Shown piece after piece: positions 25,865 through 34,264 of a stretch of DNA of 64,000 nucleotides (the first letter of the stretch is position 1; each line of letters starts with the position of its first letter). Source of the DNA: Bacillus sp. ZZV12-4809 (GTDB lineage Bacteria > Bacillota > Bacilli > Bacillales > Cytobacillaceae); contig NZ_VCRN01000002.1 in NCBI RefSeq assembly GCF_009849585.1, forward strand, positions 62,001 to 126,000, given 5' to 3'. Both the position numbers and the translations under genes were made by a program. The notes under the pieces were generated by a model that worked only from the letters and a program-made list of their open reading frames with translations, was not told the DNA's origin and ran no database searches.

Positions 25865-27733
25865 GTGAGTACCTTAGCACAAAAAAAAGGTTTCGGAGCG
25901 GTTTTATGGGACTACTTAACAACAGTTGACCATAAAAAAATCGCAATCCTTTATCTTATAGCTGGCGGATTTTTCTTCTTGCTTGGCGGATTGGAAGCCA
26001 TGTTCATCCGTATCCAGCTTGCAGTACCAAATAATGATTTTGTAAGTGCCGGATTGTATAATGAAATTTTAACTATGCACGGTACAACGATGATCTTCTT
26101 GGCAGCTATGCCACTGATTTTTGCTTTTATGAATGCTGTTATGCCACTTCAGATAGGTGCGCGTGACGTTGCATTTCCATTCTTGAATTCTTTAGGATTC
26201 TGGCTGTTCTTCTTCGGAGGAGTTTTCTTGAACCTATCATGGTTCTTAGGCGGAGCTCCTGATGCCGGCTGGACTTCTTATGCTTCACTTTCAATTGCTT
26301 CTGAAGGGCATGGAATCGACTTCTATGCACTCGGACTGCAGATATCAGGTGCTGGTACGTTAATCGGGGGAATCAACTTCCTTGTTACCATTATTAACAT
26401 GCGTGCTCCTGGTATGACCTACATGCGTATGCCTATGTTCACTTGGGCTACATTTGTTACATCAGCATTGATTTTATTTGCTTTTCCAGCTTTAACAGTA
26501 GGACTTTTCCTGTTAATTTTCGACCGTATGTTTGGATCTAACTTCTTTGATCCTGCTATGGGCGGTAATACAATTATCTGGGAGCACTTCTTCTGGATTT
26601 TTGGACACCCTGAAGTTTACATCTTGGTATTGCCGGCTTTCGGTATTTTCTCCGAGATTTTTGCGATTTTCTCAAGAAAGCGCCTTTTCGGATACTCTTC
26701 AATGGTATTCGCAACGGTTCTTATTGGTTTCTTAGGCTTCATGGTTTGGGCTCACCATATGTTTACAACTGGTATGGGTCCGATTGCAAACGCGATTTTT
26801 GCTGTAGCAACAATGGCAATTGCAGTACCGACTGGTATTAAGATCTTTAACTGGCTATTTACAATGTGGGGCGGAAGCATTACATTCACAACTCCGATGC
26901 TTTGGGCTATTGCCTTTATTCCTTCATTTGTAGCCGGTGGTGTTACTGGTGTAATGCTTGCATCTGCGGCACAGGATTACCAGTATCATGACAGCTACTT
27001 TGTAGTTGCTCACTTCCACTATGTTATCGTCGGCGGTGTTGTGTTTGCATTATTTGCTGGCGCACATCTATACTGGCCAAAAATGTTCGGTACAATGTTA
27101 AACGAATTCCTTGGAAAAATTACGTTCGTATTATTCTTTATTGGATTCCATTTAACATTCTTTATTCAGCATTTCCTCGGACTTTGGGGAATGCCTCGAC
27201 GTATTTTCACTTTCCTTCCTGGACAGGGTTTCGAAACGTCGAACATGGTAAGTACTGTAGGTGCGTTCTTCATGGCAGCCGCAGTAATCATTATGTTAGT
27301 TAATATTGTTATTACAAGTGTTAAAAATGAAAAAGTCGGCAATGACCCTTGGGGAGATGGCCGTACATTAGAATGGGCTATTCCATCACCGCCTCCGTTC
27401 TATAACTTCAAGCAGCTTCCGCTTGTTCGCGGTCTGGATGCATATTGGCTTGAAAAAATGGAAGGCAAAAAAGGCATGTCACCTGCAGAGCCGCTTGGTG
27501 ATATCCATATGCCTAATAACTCTTTCATCCCATTTGTGATTTCTTTAGGTCTATTTGTTGCCGCATTTGGTGCAATGTACCGCGCAGAACACAGCTGGGG
27601 TATCCCGGTACTAATCGTGGGTATGCTTATTACTCTGGGCTCTATGTTTGTACGTTCTGTCAAGGATGATCATGGATACCACATTCACAAAGAAGATTTG
27701 GAAGATAATAATGATAAGGGGGTTAAGGCATAA
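25865..27733 (+). CDS. ctaD: Cytochrome caa3 oxidase subunit I
   Basis: Catalytic heme-copper subunit reducing O2 to water and pumping protons. Twelve or more membrane helices. Ligands are all present: His72 and His385 for low-spin heme a, His383 for heme a3, and His248, His297, His298 for CuB, with Tyr252 in GHPEVY for the His-Tyr cross-link and Glu250 of the D-channel, placing it in type A. 622 aa. GTG start behind AGGGAGG. Its TAA overlaps the ATG of ctaE by one base. Confidence 0.97.
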   Translation: MSTLAQKKGFGAVLWDYLTTVDHKKIAILYLIAGGFFFLLGGLEAMFIRIQLAVPNNDFVSAGLYNEILTMHGTTMIFLAAMPLIFAFMNAVMPLQIGARDVAFPFLNSLGFWLFFFGGVFLNLSWFLGGAPDAGWTSYASLSIASEGHGIDFYALGLQISGAGTLIGGINFLVTIINMRAPGMTYMRMPMFTWATFVTSALILFAFPALTVGLFLLIFDRMFGSNFFDPAMGGNTIIWEHFFWIFGHPEVYILVLPAFGIFSEIFAIFSRKRLFGYSSMVFATVLIGFLGFMVWAHHMFTTGMGPIANAIFAVATMAIAVPTGIKIFNWLFTMWGGSITFTTPMLWAIAFIPSFVAGGVTGVMLASAAQDYQYHDSYFVVAHFHYVIVGGVVFALFAGAHLYWPKMFGTMLNEFLGKITFVLFFIGFHLTFFIQHFLGLWGMPRRIFTFLPGQGFETSNMVSTVGAFFMAAAVIIMLVNIVITSVKNEKVGNDPWGDGRTLEWAIPSPPPFYNFKQLPLVRGLDAYWLEKMEGKKGMSPAEPLGDIHMPNNSFIPFVISLGLFVAAFGAMYRAEHSWGIPVLIVGMLITLGSMFVRSVKDDHGYHIHKEDLEDNNDKGVKA

Positions 27734-28362
27734 TGGCTGCTGAACAAAAAATGACTTACGAAACATGGCCTGCGTCGCCTGAAAAGCAAACCCTCGAAGC
27801 CAAGAACAAATTCTTAGGTTTCTGGTTTTTCCTTGGGGGAGAGACAGTTTTATTCGCCTCCCTTTTCGCTACTTATCTTGCTTTAAAAGACAAAGTACCT
27901 AGCAGTGACATGGCTCTTGCGAAAGACTTGTTTGAAATTCCATTGGCATTCATTATGACAATGCTGTTACTAACAAGCTCGCTGACAAGTGTATATGCTA
28001 TGTATCACATGAAGAATTTCGACTTCAAAAAAATGCAGCTATGGCTTGGAATTACTGTTTTACTTGGGCTTGGATTCCTCGGTTTGGAGATTTACGAGTT
28101 CAATCACTATGTGCATGAATTCCATCATAGCTTCACAAGCAGTGCCTTCGGTTCTGCCTTCTACACATTAGTTGGTTTCCATGGTGCTCACGTGGCATTC
28201 GGTTTACTTTGGATCACTACTTTGATGATCCGCAACAGCAAAAGAGGATTGAGCCTATACAATGCTCCTAAGTTTTATGTGGCCAGCCTTTACTGGCACT
28301 TTATCGACGTTGTTTGGGTATTCATCTTCACAGTAGTATATTTAATGGGAATGGTGGGATAA
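27733..28362 (+). CDS. ctaE: Cytochrome caa3 oxidase subunit III
   Basis: A 209-residue subunit III with five predicted transmembrane helices, typical of the short caa3 form. The conserved stretches FFLGGETVLFASLFATY near 32-48, FHGAHVAFG near 146-154 and YWHFIDVVWVFIF close to the end are clear. It stabilises subunit I and its proton uptake. Translationally coupled to ctaD. Confidence 0.95.
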   Translation: MAAEQKMTYETWPASPEKQTLEAKNKFLGFWFFLGGETVLFASLFATYLALKDKVPSSDMALAKDLFEIPLAFIMTMLLLTSSLTSVYAMYHMKNFDFKKMQLWLGITVLLGLGFLGLEIYEFNHYVHEFHHSFTSSAFGSAFYTLVGFHGAHVAFGLLWITTLMIRNSKRGLSLYNAPKFYVASLYWHFIDVVWVFIFTVVYLMGMVG

Positions 28363-28366
28363 ACTG

Positions 28367-28702
28367 ATGGCCAATCAACAACCAAACTCAGGTAACCCAA
28401 GAGTAGACATTGAATATAGACGCAAAAAAAGTGCAGATGAGATGAAACACCAGGTTATCACTTTTGCACTAATGATCTTCCTGACAATTGTTGCGTTCGT
28501 TGCAGCAGGTTATGAAGGTTTCTCTGGATGGTTTGTAGTGCCATTCATTCTGATTCTTGCTCTCGTGCAAGTAGTTTTTCAATTATATTATTTCATGCAT
28601 ATGAGTCATAAAGGTCATGAAGCACCGTCTTTGTTCTTATATTCGGGAGCATTTGTCGGATTCATTACAATCATTGCTTTCTTGACCGTTATTTGGTGGT
28701 AA
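28367..28702 (+). CDS. ctaF: Cytochrome caa3 oxidase subunit IV
   Basis: A 111-residue small subunit with three transmembrane helices and the family motif LYYFMHMSHKGHE near residues 70-82. Starts 4 bases after ctaE. It ends the ctaBCDEF transcript at the following terminator. Confidence 0.95.
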   Translation: MANQQPNSGNPRVDIEYRRKKSADEMKHQVITFALMIFLTIVAFVAAGYEGFSGWFVVPFILILALVQVVFQLYYFMHMSHKGHEAPSLFLYSGAFVGFITIIAFLTVIWW

Positions 28703-28705
28703 GTT

Positions 28706-28740
28706 AAAAAGAAAATCGGCTGAAGGCCGATTTTCTTTTT
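28706..28740 (+). terminator. Terminator of the cta operon
   Basis: AAAAAGAAAATCGGC pairs perfectly with its complement around TGAAG. Confidence 0.9.
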
Positions 28741-28782
28741 ATGTAAAGCAGTGTTTGTAATCATTACCCAAATTCGGGCTTA

Positions 28783-28811
28783 TTGAGATTGCAGGCTGAA
28801 GAGGGTATAAT
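28783..28811 (+). promoter_or_regulatory. ctaG promoter
   Basis: TTGAGA (28783-28788), 17 bases and TATAAT (28806-28811): ctaG has its own vegetative promoter after the operon terminator. Confidence 0.75.
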
Positions 28812-28883
28812 AGTACTTGTCAATATAAGATTAGAATTGGTTACGTTCAAGGCAGGTTGAGCAATATTCAATGAGGTGATAGC

Positions 28884-29786
28884 ATGTCTTTGGAAATATT
28901 CGGTTTCCGTGCTCTTTGGAGTCCATATTTCTTTTTATTTGTTGCATTAATTCTTGCAGGATACTATATGTTAACAGTCAAGTACCGTGGAAGGTTCAAA
29001 GATAGTGAGCCATTAACCAAAAGGCAGGGTGTGTATTTTACAATCGGTATGATTGTGTTATATGCGATCAAAGGTTCCCCGCTTGACCTAATGGGCCATT
29101 TAATGTTCTATGCTCATATGATTCAGATGGCTGTCCTGTATTTAGTTGTTCCTCCGCTTGTAGTTATGGGAATTCCCCAATGGGTGTGGAGAGCAGTGGT
29201 TAATCATAAAGCTATTAAACCTGTATTCAATATTTTTACAAAGCCATTAATAGCTATTATCCTGTTCAATGGAGTATTTTCAATCTACCACATACCAGAT
29301 GTTTTTGATGTGGTTAAAACGGATATGATGCTTCATACTGTATACACATCTGGCCTGTTTCTGCTGGCAATCTTTATGTGGTGGCCAACTATTAATGAAC
29401 TTCCTGAAATGGAGTCACTGGACGGTCTAAAGAAGGTAGGGTATATTTTTGCAAATGGCGTTTTATTGACTCCTGCATGTGCTCTAATCATTTTTTCAGA
29501 TACTCCAATGTACAGTACCTATTCTGATCCGAATGCATGGGCGCAGGCCCTTCAGTTATGTGTACCTTCTGCGACACTGGCAAGCCTGAATCTTAGCGGG
29601 CCTGAAATGTTTAATTCAATGTCACTTATACACGATCAGCAGCTTGGCGGGGTCATCATGAAGATTATCCAGGAAATTGTATATGGCTTTATTCTTGCTC
29701 AAATCTTCTATGCATGGTACAAAAAAGAACAGGAAATTACTCCTTCAGAAGAAGAAACAATACTAAATCCTCATTTAGTAAAATAA
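28884..29786 (+). CDS. ctaG: Cytochrome caa3 oxidase assembly factor CtaG
   Basis: A 300-residue polytopic membrane protein (about seven helices) of the Bacillus CtaG type, needed for the CuB/heme centre of caa3 oxidase and unrelated to the proteobacterial Cox11-type CtaG. Conserved histidines and carboxylates within helices (HLMFYAHMIQM, SIYHIPDVFD, LHTVYTSG, SLIHDQQLGG) are candidates for copper handling. GAGGTGA before the ATG. Transcribed separately from ctaBCDEF. Confidence 0.95.
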   Translation: MSLEIFGFRALWSPYFFLFVALILAGYYMLTVKYRGRFKDSEPLTKRQGVYFTIGMIVLYAIKGSPLDLMGHLMFYAHMIQMAVLYLVVPPLVVMGIPQWVWRAVVNHKAIKPVFNIFTKPLIAIILFNGVFSIYHIPDVFDVVKTDMMLHTVYTSGLFLLAIFMWWPTINELPEMESLDGLKKVGYIFANGVLLTPACALIIFSDTPMYSTYSDPNAWAQALQLCVPSATLASLNLSGPEMFNSMSLIHDQQLGGVIMKIIQEIVYGFILAQIFYAWYKKEQEITPSEEETILNPHLVK

Positions 29787-29795
29787 ATAAAAAAT

Positions 29796-29833
29796 AAAAA
29801 TCAACTCCAGTCAGAGGCTGGGGTTGATTTTTT
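29796..29833 (+). terminator. Terminator after ctaG
   Basis: AAAAATCAACTCCAG pairs with CTGGGGTTGATTTTTT around a 7-base loop. Confidence 0.9.
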
Positions 29834-29900
29834 CAATAAAGTAAAAATGTTGGCATATTGCATAATAATGATCACCGGGTTTTAAATAAATATTGAACAT

Positions 29901-29919
29901 TTAAGGAACTTTTCCTTAA
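29901..29919. repeat. Dyad just upstream of the ctaM promoter
   Basis: TTAAGGAA, CTT, TTCCTTAA: a perfect 8-bp inverted repeat ending 14 bases before the -35 box. Confidence 0.45.
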
Positions 29920-29933
29920 AGCCAAACAGTTTG

Positions 29934-29962
29934 TTGAAAAATATAGTACACTTTAATAAAAT
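29934..29962 (+). promoter_or_regulatory. ctaM promoter
   Basis: TTGAAA (29934-29939), 17 bases and TAAAAT (29957-29962). Confidence 0.7.
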
Positions 29963-30025
29963 GATCTTTGTGAGAAAAAACGTGAATTAGATTTTTAAAC
30001 TGTTATTTGGAGAAAGGAAGAATTT

Positions 30026-30493
30026 ATGGAATACTCATTGCCTATACTCCCAACCATAAGCACAACCTTTATTGTTCTAAGTGCAATAACGGTTGCTATT
30101 GGCTGGGTGCAAATCAGTAAAAAGAAGCTTGAGGCTCATAAGAAAACAATGACTTTAGCAGCTGTGTTTGCTGTTATTTTCTTTATCATTTATGCCAGCA
30201 GGACAGTTTTTATTGGAAATACTGCTTTTGGCGGCCCTGATGATATAAAAATTTATTATACGATCTTTTTAATTTTCCATATTACACTGGCAACTGTGGG
30301 GGCAGTTTTAGGAATTTGTTCGCTATATACTGGCTATAAAAATAAAGTTGCTGCACATAGGAAATTGGGACCGATAACCAGTGTTGTCTGGTTTTTTACC
30401 GGCATAACAGGTGTTGCAGTCTATCTGCTGCTGTATGTTTTCTACCATGGAGGAGAAACTACCTCTGTAATAAAAGCAATCCTGGGTACGTAA
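30026..30493 (+). CDS. ctaM: DUF420 membrane protein, CtaM/YozB-like
   Basis: A 155-residue protein with four transmembrane helices and the DUF420 pattern of conserved histidines (EAHKKTMTLA, IFHITLATVG, AAHRKLGPI, FYHGGE). In Staphylococcus aureus CtaM is required for maturation of the heme A-type oxidase. In B. subtilis the homologue yozB is elsewhere, so its place directly after ctaG strengthens the functional link. GGAGAAAGGAAG before the ATG. Own promoter and terminator. Confidence 0.8.
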   Translation: MEYSLPILPTISTTFIVLSAITVAIGWVQISKKKLEAHKKTMTLAAVFAVIFFIIYASRTVFIGNTAFGGPDDIKIYYTIFLIFHITLATVGAVLGICSLYTGYKNKVAAHRKLGPITSVVWFFTGITGVAVYLLLYVFYHGGETTSVIKAILGT

Positions 30494-30503
30494 CAGGTTT
30501 AAG

Positions 30504-30532
30504 ATGCCGCTAGCTGTTAGCGGTATTTTTTT
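30504..30532 (+). terminator. Terminator after ctaM
   Basis: ATGCCGCTA pairs with TAGCGGTAT around GCTGT, followed by seven T. Confidence 0.85.
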
Positions 30533-30623
30533 ATGCCTATAATATTATCCGCATATTATTTAAAAGGACATATTGGCTATATGGCGAATATTAATAATGA
30601 TATTTTAATTGGGAGTGGATTTT

Positions 30624-31796
30624 GTGTCGGTAAGAAGATTAACTGAGAGCGAATTTAAAGAGGCCATAAAGCTTTCCATGTATGCCTTCCAGTACAATGT
30701 GCCTGAAGCTGACATCCCGGCCCGGATAGAACGTTTAAAAACTCATGACATTTTTGGTATTTGGGAAGAGGAAAGTTTGGCTGCCAAGCTTCACATCATC
30801 CCCCTTAAGGTTCATATTAATGGTTTTGATTGGGATATGGGAGGTGTTGCCGGGGTGGCGACATATCCTGAATATAGAAGAAAAGGCCATGTAAGCAAAC
30901 TGATCAAGTACGCTTTAGCCGAAATGAATAATAAGGGTCAGTTATTTTCATTTTTGCATCCATTTGATATTTCGTTCTATCGAAAATACGGATGGGAGAT
31001 ATTCACAGAATATAAGAAAACGCATATTAAGAAAATTAATTTAAAAATGGCGGGGAAATCTTCAGGGGCTATTAAGCGGTTTACTAAGAATCAGCACACA
31101 TTAACCATCGAAAAGATTTATCAAGAATTTATGCAGCGGTATTCAGGAGGGCTTGTAAGAGACACCTATTGGTGGGAGAACTTTGTGTATTCTGATTACC
31201 AGATTGCAGTGTACTTTGATGAATCAGGTGAAGGACAGGGCTATATCTTATTTAAGGTTCAAGACAATAAAATGGATATCGAAGAATTTGCAGCTCTAAA
31301 CCAGGAAGCTAGAGTGAATTTATGGAATTTTATCTGTCAGCATGACTCAATGGTTGAGGAAGTAAAGATCACCACCTCTGTACATGACCCATTTCCTTAT
31401 TATTTGAATCAGCCCAGTTTAAAAATGGAGGTTTTTCCGTACTTTATGGGAAGAATCGTTAATGCTGAAAAATGTCTTATGCAATATAAATTCCAGGACA
31501 ATAGCGAAAATGTTTTTCTTCATATTGAGGACCACCATGCACCATGGAATCAAGGAAGCTACTTACTTTCTGAAAACGGCGTCAGACTGTTTAAAGAGAA
31601 GGAAGGAAGCCGATGTGCAAACCCTCCCGCAAAAGGTTTGCATATGTCTATTAATGCCCTTTCAGCAATAGTTATTGGCTACAAAAGGCCCATAGAGTTA
31701 TATGAACTTGGCGAAATAAAGGGTCCCAGAAATGATTTGGAAATACTTGAAAGAAAAATTCCTGTGCAAAAGTCCTTTTTCTATGATTTCTTTTAA
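30624..31796 (+). CDS. Eis-like GNAT acetyltransferase (GNAT plus C-terminal SCP2-like part)
   Basis: A 390-residue protein with the layout of the Eis/YpeA-like acetyltransferases: an N-terminal GNAT domain (acetyl-CoA loop EYRRKGHVSKLIKYAL near 89-104), a second degenerate GNAT-like middle and a sterol-carrier-like C-terminal domain. Eis acetylates aminoglycosides and protein lysines in mycobacteria; the substrate here is unknown. GTG 30624 has GGGAGTGG eight bases upstream, better than the in-frame TTG at 30609. There is no counterpart at this place in B. subtilis. Monocistronic. Confidence 0.8.
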   Translation: MSVRRLTESEFKEAIKLSMYAFQYNVPEADIPARIERLKTHDIFGIWEEESLAAKLHIIPLKVHINGFDWDMGGVAGVATYPEYRRKGHVSKLIKYALAEMNNKGQLFSFLHPFDISFYRKYGWEIFTEYKKTHIKKINLKMAGKSSGAIKRFTKNQHTLTIEKIYQEFMQRYSGGLVRDTYWWENFVYSDYQIAVYFDESGEGQGYILFKVQDNKMDIEEFAALNQEARVNLWNFICQHDSMVEEVKITTSVHDPFPYYLNQPSLKMEVFPYFMGRIVNAEKCLMQYKFQDNSENVFLHIEDHHAPWNQGSYLLSENGVRLFKEKEGSRCANPPAKGLHMSINALSAIVIGYKRPIELYELGEIKGPRNDLEILERKIPVQKSFFYDFF

Positions 31797-31802
31797 GGAA
31801 AT

Positions 31803-31829
31803 AAAAGCGTCCAAGGTGGCGCTTTTTTT
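31803..31829 (+). terminator. Terminator after the Eis-like gene
   Basis: AAAAGCG and CGCTTTT close a 10-base loop, followed by further T. Confidence 0.7.
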
Positions 31830-31990
31830 CTTTGGACAGTCAAATATTAGTCCTTATCAAGGCGGTGATAAATAGACTGTAACACTTTTAGTATTTTAAG
31901 CATTACATATTATAAAAATTAAATTAATGCATTTTCCCTGAGAGATTGTTGCCCTGTTTAAAAAATCGCACAGAAAGAAGTGAAATGAAG

Positions 31991-32341
31991 ATGAATAACG
32001 ATCATCTTAACTTCGAGACGATGCAGGCAGCCAGTGACATAATCTCCGCAATTGTAGAATCCAGCCTGGAGGAAAAAAAAAGTGTCATTCCGCTTAAGCA
32101 TGAAAGATTCACATTCTTTAAGAAAAAAAACGAGCCGATTTCCATATTTTTCAGAAACACTGAAGTATATTTGAAAATAAAGCTTAACATAGTAAAAGGT
32201 AAAAATATCTTGGAGGAAACGCTCAGGATTCAGAAAGAAATAAAGGATGAAATTGTCCATTTAACGGGACTTGAGGTTAAAAGAGTAGATCTCTCAGTTC
32301 AAAAAATAATATCTGCAGAAAACGCTCTTTCTGAAAACTAA
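31991..32341 (+). CDS. Asp23/Gls24-like small protein
   Basis: A 116-residue protein whose second half (VYLKIKLNIVKGKNILEE, then EIKDEIVHLTGLEVKRVDL) follows the Asp23/Gls24 envelope-stress pattern of a strand, an amphipathic helix and a 'TGLEV..VDL' strand; assignment is by pattern only. In position it corresponds to B. subtilis ylbA (between ctaG and ylbB), but I cannot confirm identity. The start is uncertain: ATG 31985 and 31991 both follow AGAAAGAAGTGA; the ORF extends to 31946 without a site. Monocistronic. Confidence 0.5.
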   Translation: MNNDHLNFETMQAASDIISAIVESSLEEKKSVIPLKHERFTFFKKKNEPISIFFRNTEVYLKIKLNIVKGKNILEETLRIQKEIKDEIVHLTGLEVKRVDLSVQKIISAENALSEN

Positions 32342-32369
32342 GTTATAAAGGCCCTATAAGCTAATATGA

Positions 32370-32398
32370 AAAAGACGCATGATATCCATGCGTCTTTT
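32370..32398. terminator. Bidirectional terminator
   Basis: AAAAGACGCATG pairs perfectly with CATGCGTCTTTT between the convergent genes ending at 32341 and 32427. Confidence 0.85.
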
Positions 32399-32426
32399 CT
32401 AATTCAGTAATCTTTAGAAAATAAAA

Positions 32427-32786
32427 TTACTCAGCGAATTGGTCAATCTCTGCTTTTATCTCATTCAAAGTTTTTTCGCACTGGCTTACTAATGATTTAG
32501 GGAAGCTTTCGCCCTCACCATATTCTATCCCATGCGGATAATAATGTTTGCCAAGAAGCGGGGTCATAAGTTGAATAGTTGCTCTATGAGCTCCTACATC
32601 TCCTTCAACCGCATATCCAAATACACGAAGGTAAAAAACGCCCTCTTTTAATTCGAATTTACGGTCATATGTAACTCTTTCATAATCCCATTGCCCTTCA
32701 CGGACCAGGCCGTGAGAAAGCATTACTTCATCTAAGCGGGTTAAGTCTGCTTTTTTATTTTCCAGACCTGTGTTTTCAAATTTCAT
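32427..32786 (-). CDS. YugN-like family protein
   Basis: A 119-residue soluble protein with the YugN-like layout (GQWDYERVTYDRKFEL, FYLRVFGYAVEGDVG, TPLLGKHYYPHGIEY). No function is known. The in-frame ORF extends to 32978, but ATG 32786 with CAGGAGGG upstream is the evident start; the extension is non-coding. It lies opposite the LysM-CAP gene, and the 233-base interval shows no clear element beyond likely promoters. Confidence 0.8.
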   Translation of the reverse strand: MKFENTGLENKKADLTRLDEVMLSHGLVREGQWDYERVTYDRKFELKEGVFYLRVFGYAVEGDVGAHRATIQLMTPLLGKHYYPHGIEYGEGESFPKSLVSQCEKTLNEIKAEIDQFAE

Positions 32787-33019
32787 ATTTGTCCCTCCTG
32801 AAAACATCCATGGTTGTGTTGAACGATCCATGCATAATTTTAACAAGTTTATCTCAAATTTAATAATAGTAGAAAAAAGCGTAACTTGCAACGGATTCAT
32901 GCAAGAAAACATCCGTCTGTCGAAGAACGATAACTGAAATGCCGAAAATTTACACCATGGCCGGCATATCTGGGACAACTGTACTCGCAGCAGCTAAACT
33001 GTGAAAGGGGAAGCGTCAA

Positions 33020-33661
33020 TTGCATAAATACAAAGTCATCAGTATCTTCTTTTTGCTATTATTTATTACACCACTGTCTGCAGGTGCTGCAGCAGATTAC
33101 AGAGTTGAGCAGCAGGATACACTTTGGGAAATTGCACTAAAATTTCAGAAAGACCTTCAGGACATTATTAACAGCAACCCTCAAATTGAAAATCCTGATT
33201 TGATTTTTCCTGGTGAAATTATTATCATTCCCAGCCGTGGAAAGTGGAATTATTTTCCTGAAATGGATGATAATGAAAATGAGCTAATGAGACTTACAAA
33301 TGAAAAGCGAAAGGAATTAAGGTTAAAGCCGTTGTCAGTAGATGTAAAACTGAATATTGCCGCCAAAAAAAAATCGTCGGATATGATGAAACTACAATAT
33401 GTTTCACATAATTCTCCTACTTATGGAAATCCTACAGAAATGCTGAGGAATCAGCAAATATCTTTTATGACCGTAAAAGAGAATATCGGGGCAGGCTATA
33501 AAACAGCTGATGAAATGTTTAATGCCTGGATGAATTCTGCAGTCCTCCGGGAAAATATTCTAAGCAAAAAGGCAACTCATTTTGGCTCCGGATATAGTCA
33601 AGGAGGACTGCACGGTCATTACTGGACTATTTTCATTGTGGAAAAAAACGAAGGAGGATAA
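33020..33661 (+). CDS. Secreted LysM-CAP domain protein
   Basis: A 213-residue exported protein: signal peptide (1-24, cut near SAGAAA), a LysM wall-binding domain (about 27-72, YRVEQQDTLWEIALKF to PGEIIIIP), then a CAP/SCP domain (about 82-210) with HNSP near 131 and ENIGAGY near 154 that match the CAP cavity pattern. It resembles the YkwD/SafA-type proteins of Bacillus. Role is likely at the cell wall or spore; no activity can be named. TTG start behind AAAGGGGAAG. It runs directly into ylbB (3 bases). Confidence 0.85.
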   Translation: MHKYKVISIFFLLLFITPLSAGAAADYRVEQQDTLWEIALKFQKDLQDIINSNPQIENPDLIFPGEIIIIPSRGKWNYFPEMDDNENELMRLTNEKRKELRLKPLSVDVKLNIAAKKKSSDMMKLQYVSHNSPTYGNPTEMLRNQQISFMTVKENIGAGYKTADEMFNAWMNSAVLRENILSKKATHFGSGYSQGGLHGHYWTIFIVEKNEGG

Positions 33662-33664
33662 AAA

Positions 33665-34096
33665 GTGGAAAAAATCAGCGATATTATGACAGACCAGGTT
33701 GAAAGCTGTTCTTTATTAGACAATGTTTACGAAGTGGCAGTTAAGATGAAAGAATTAAACGTAGGAGCTATCCCAATCGTGGATAATGATAAGCTCGTGG
33801 GAATGATTACTGACCGGGATATCGTTCTGCGCTGTGTGGCAGAAAAACACCCTGCCTCATCTAAAGTAGAAGATATTATGAGCAGCCACTTAGTAACTGT
33901 TACGAGGGATACAGAGGCTCAGGAAGCAGCAAGATTGATGGCTGAACACCAAATTCGCAGGCTTCCTGTTGTGGAAGGGGACAGGCTAGTTGGAATAGTA
34001 TCTTTGGGCGACTTTGCGGTACGTCATTTAACAGATGACCAGGCTGGTGAAGCCCTGACTGATATTTCAAAACATGAAACTGGAGCACAGCATTAA
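33665..34096 (+). CDS. ylbB: CBS-domain pair protein YlbB
   Basis: A 143-residue protein made of two CBS motifs (about 8-60 and 72-128; VGMITDRDIVLR and VGIVSLGDFAVR end each motif). Such stand-alone pairs bind adenine nucleotides and regulate unknown partners. GTG start with GGAGG 6 bases upstream, 3 bases after the LysM-CAP stop, so cotranscribed. Ends at a terminator. Same order (ylbB, then ylbC) as B. subtilis. Confidence 0.85.
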   Translation: MEKISDIMTDQVESCSLLDNVYEVAVKMKELNVGAIPIVDNDKLVGMITDRDIVLRCVAEKHPASSKVEDIMSSHLVTVTRDTEAQEAARLMAEHQIRRLPVVEGDRLVGIVSLGDFAVRHLTDDQAGEALTDISKHETGAQH

Positions 34097-34124
34097 GAGG
34101 ACACCACTCGGTGTTCTTTTTTTT
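34095..34124 (+). terminator. Terminator after ylbB
   Basis: AGGACACC pairs with GGTGTTCT around ACTC, followed by nine T. Confidence 0.85.
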
Positions 34125-34264
34125 TGCAGCAAAGATTGCTGAATTCGGAACTTATCGAAAATAATAGATAAACCATACGCCTAATGGTATGATAAATAGT
34201 ATATATGCAATTATTCCATTTAGAATTCATTTAAAAGAAATCACAGTAAAATGCCTAAGAAACA

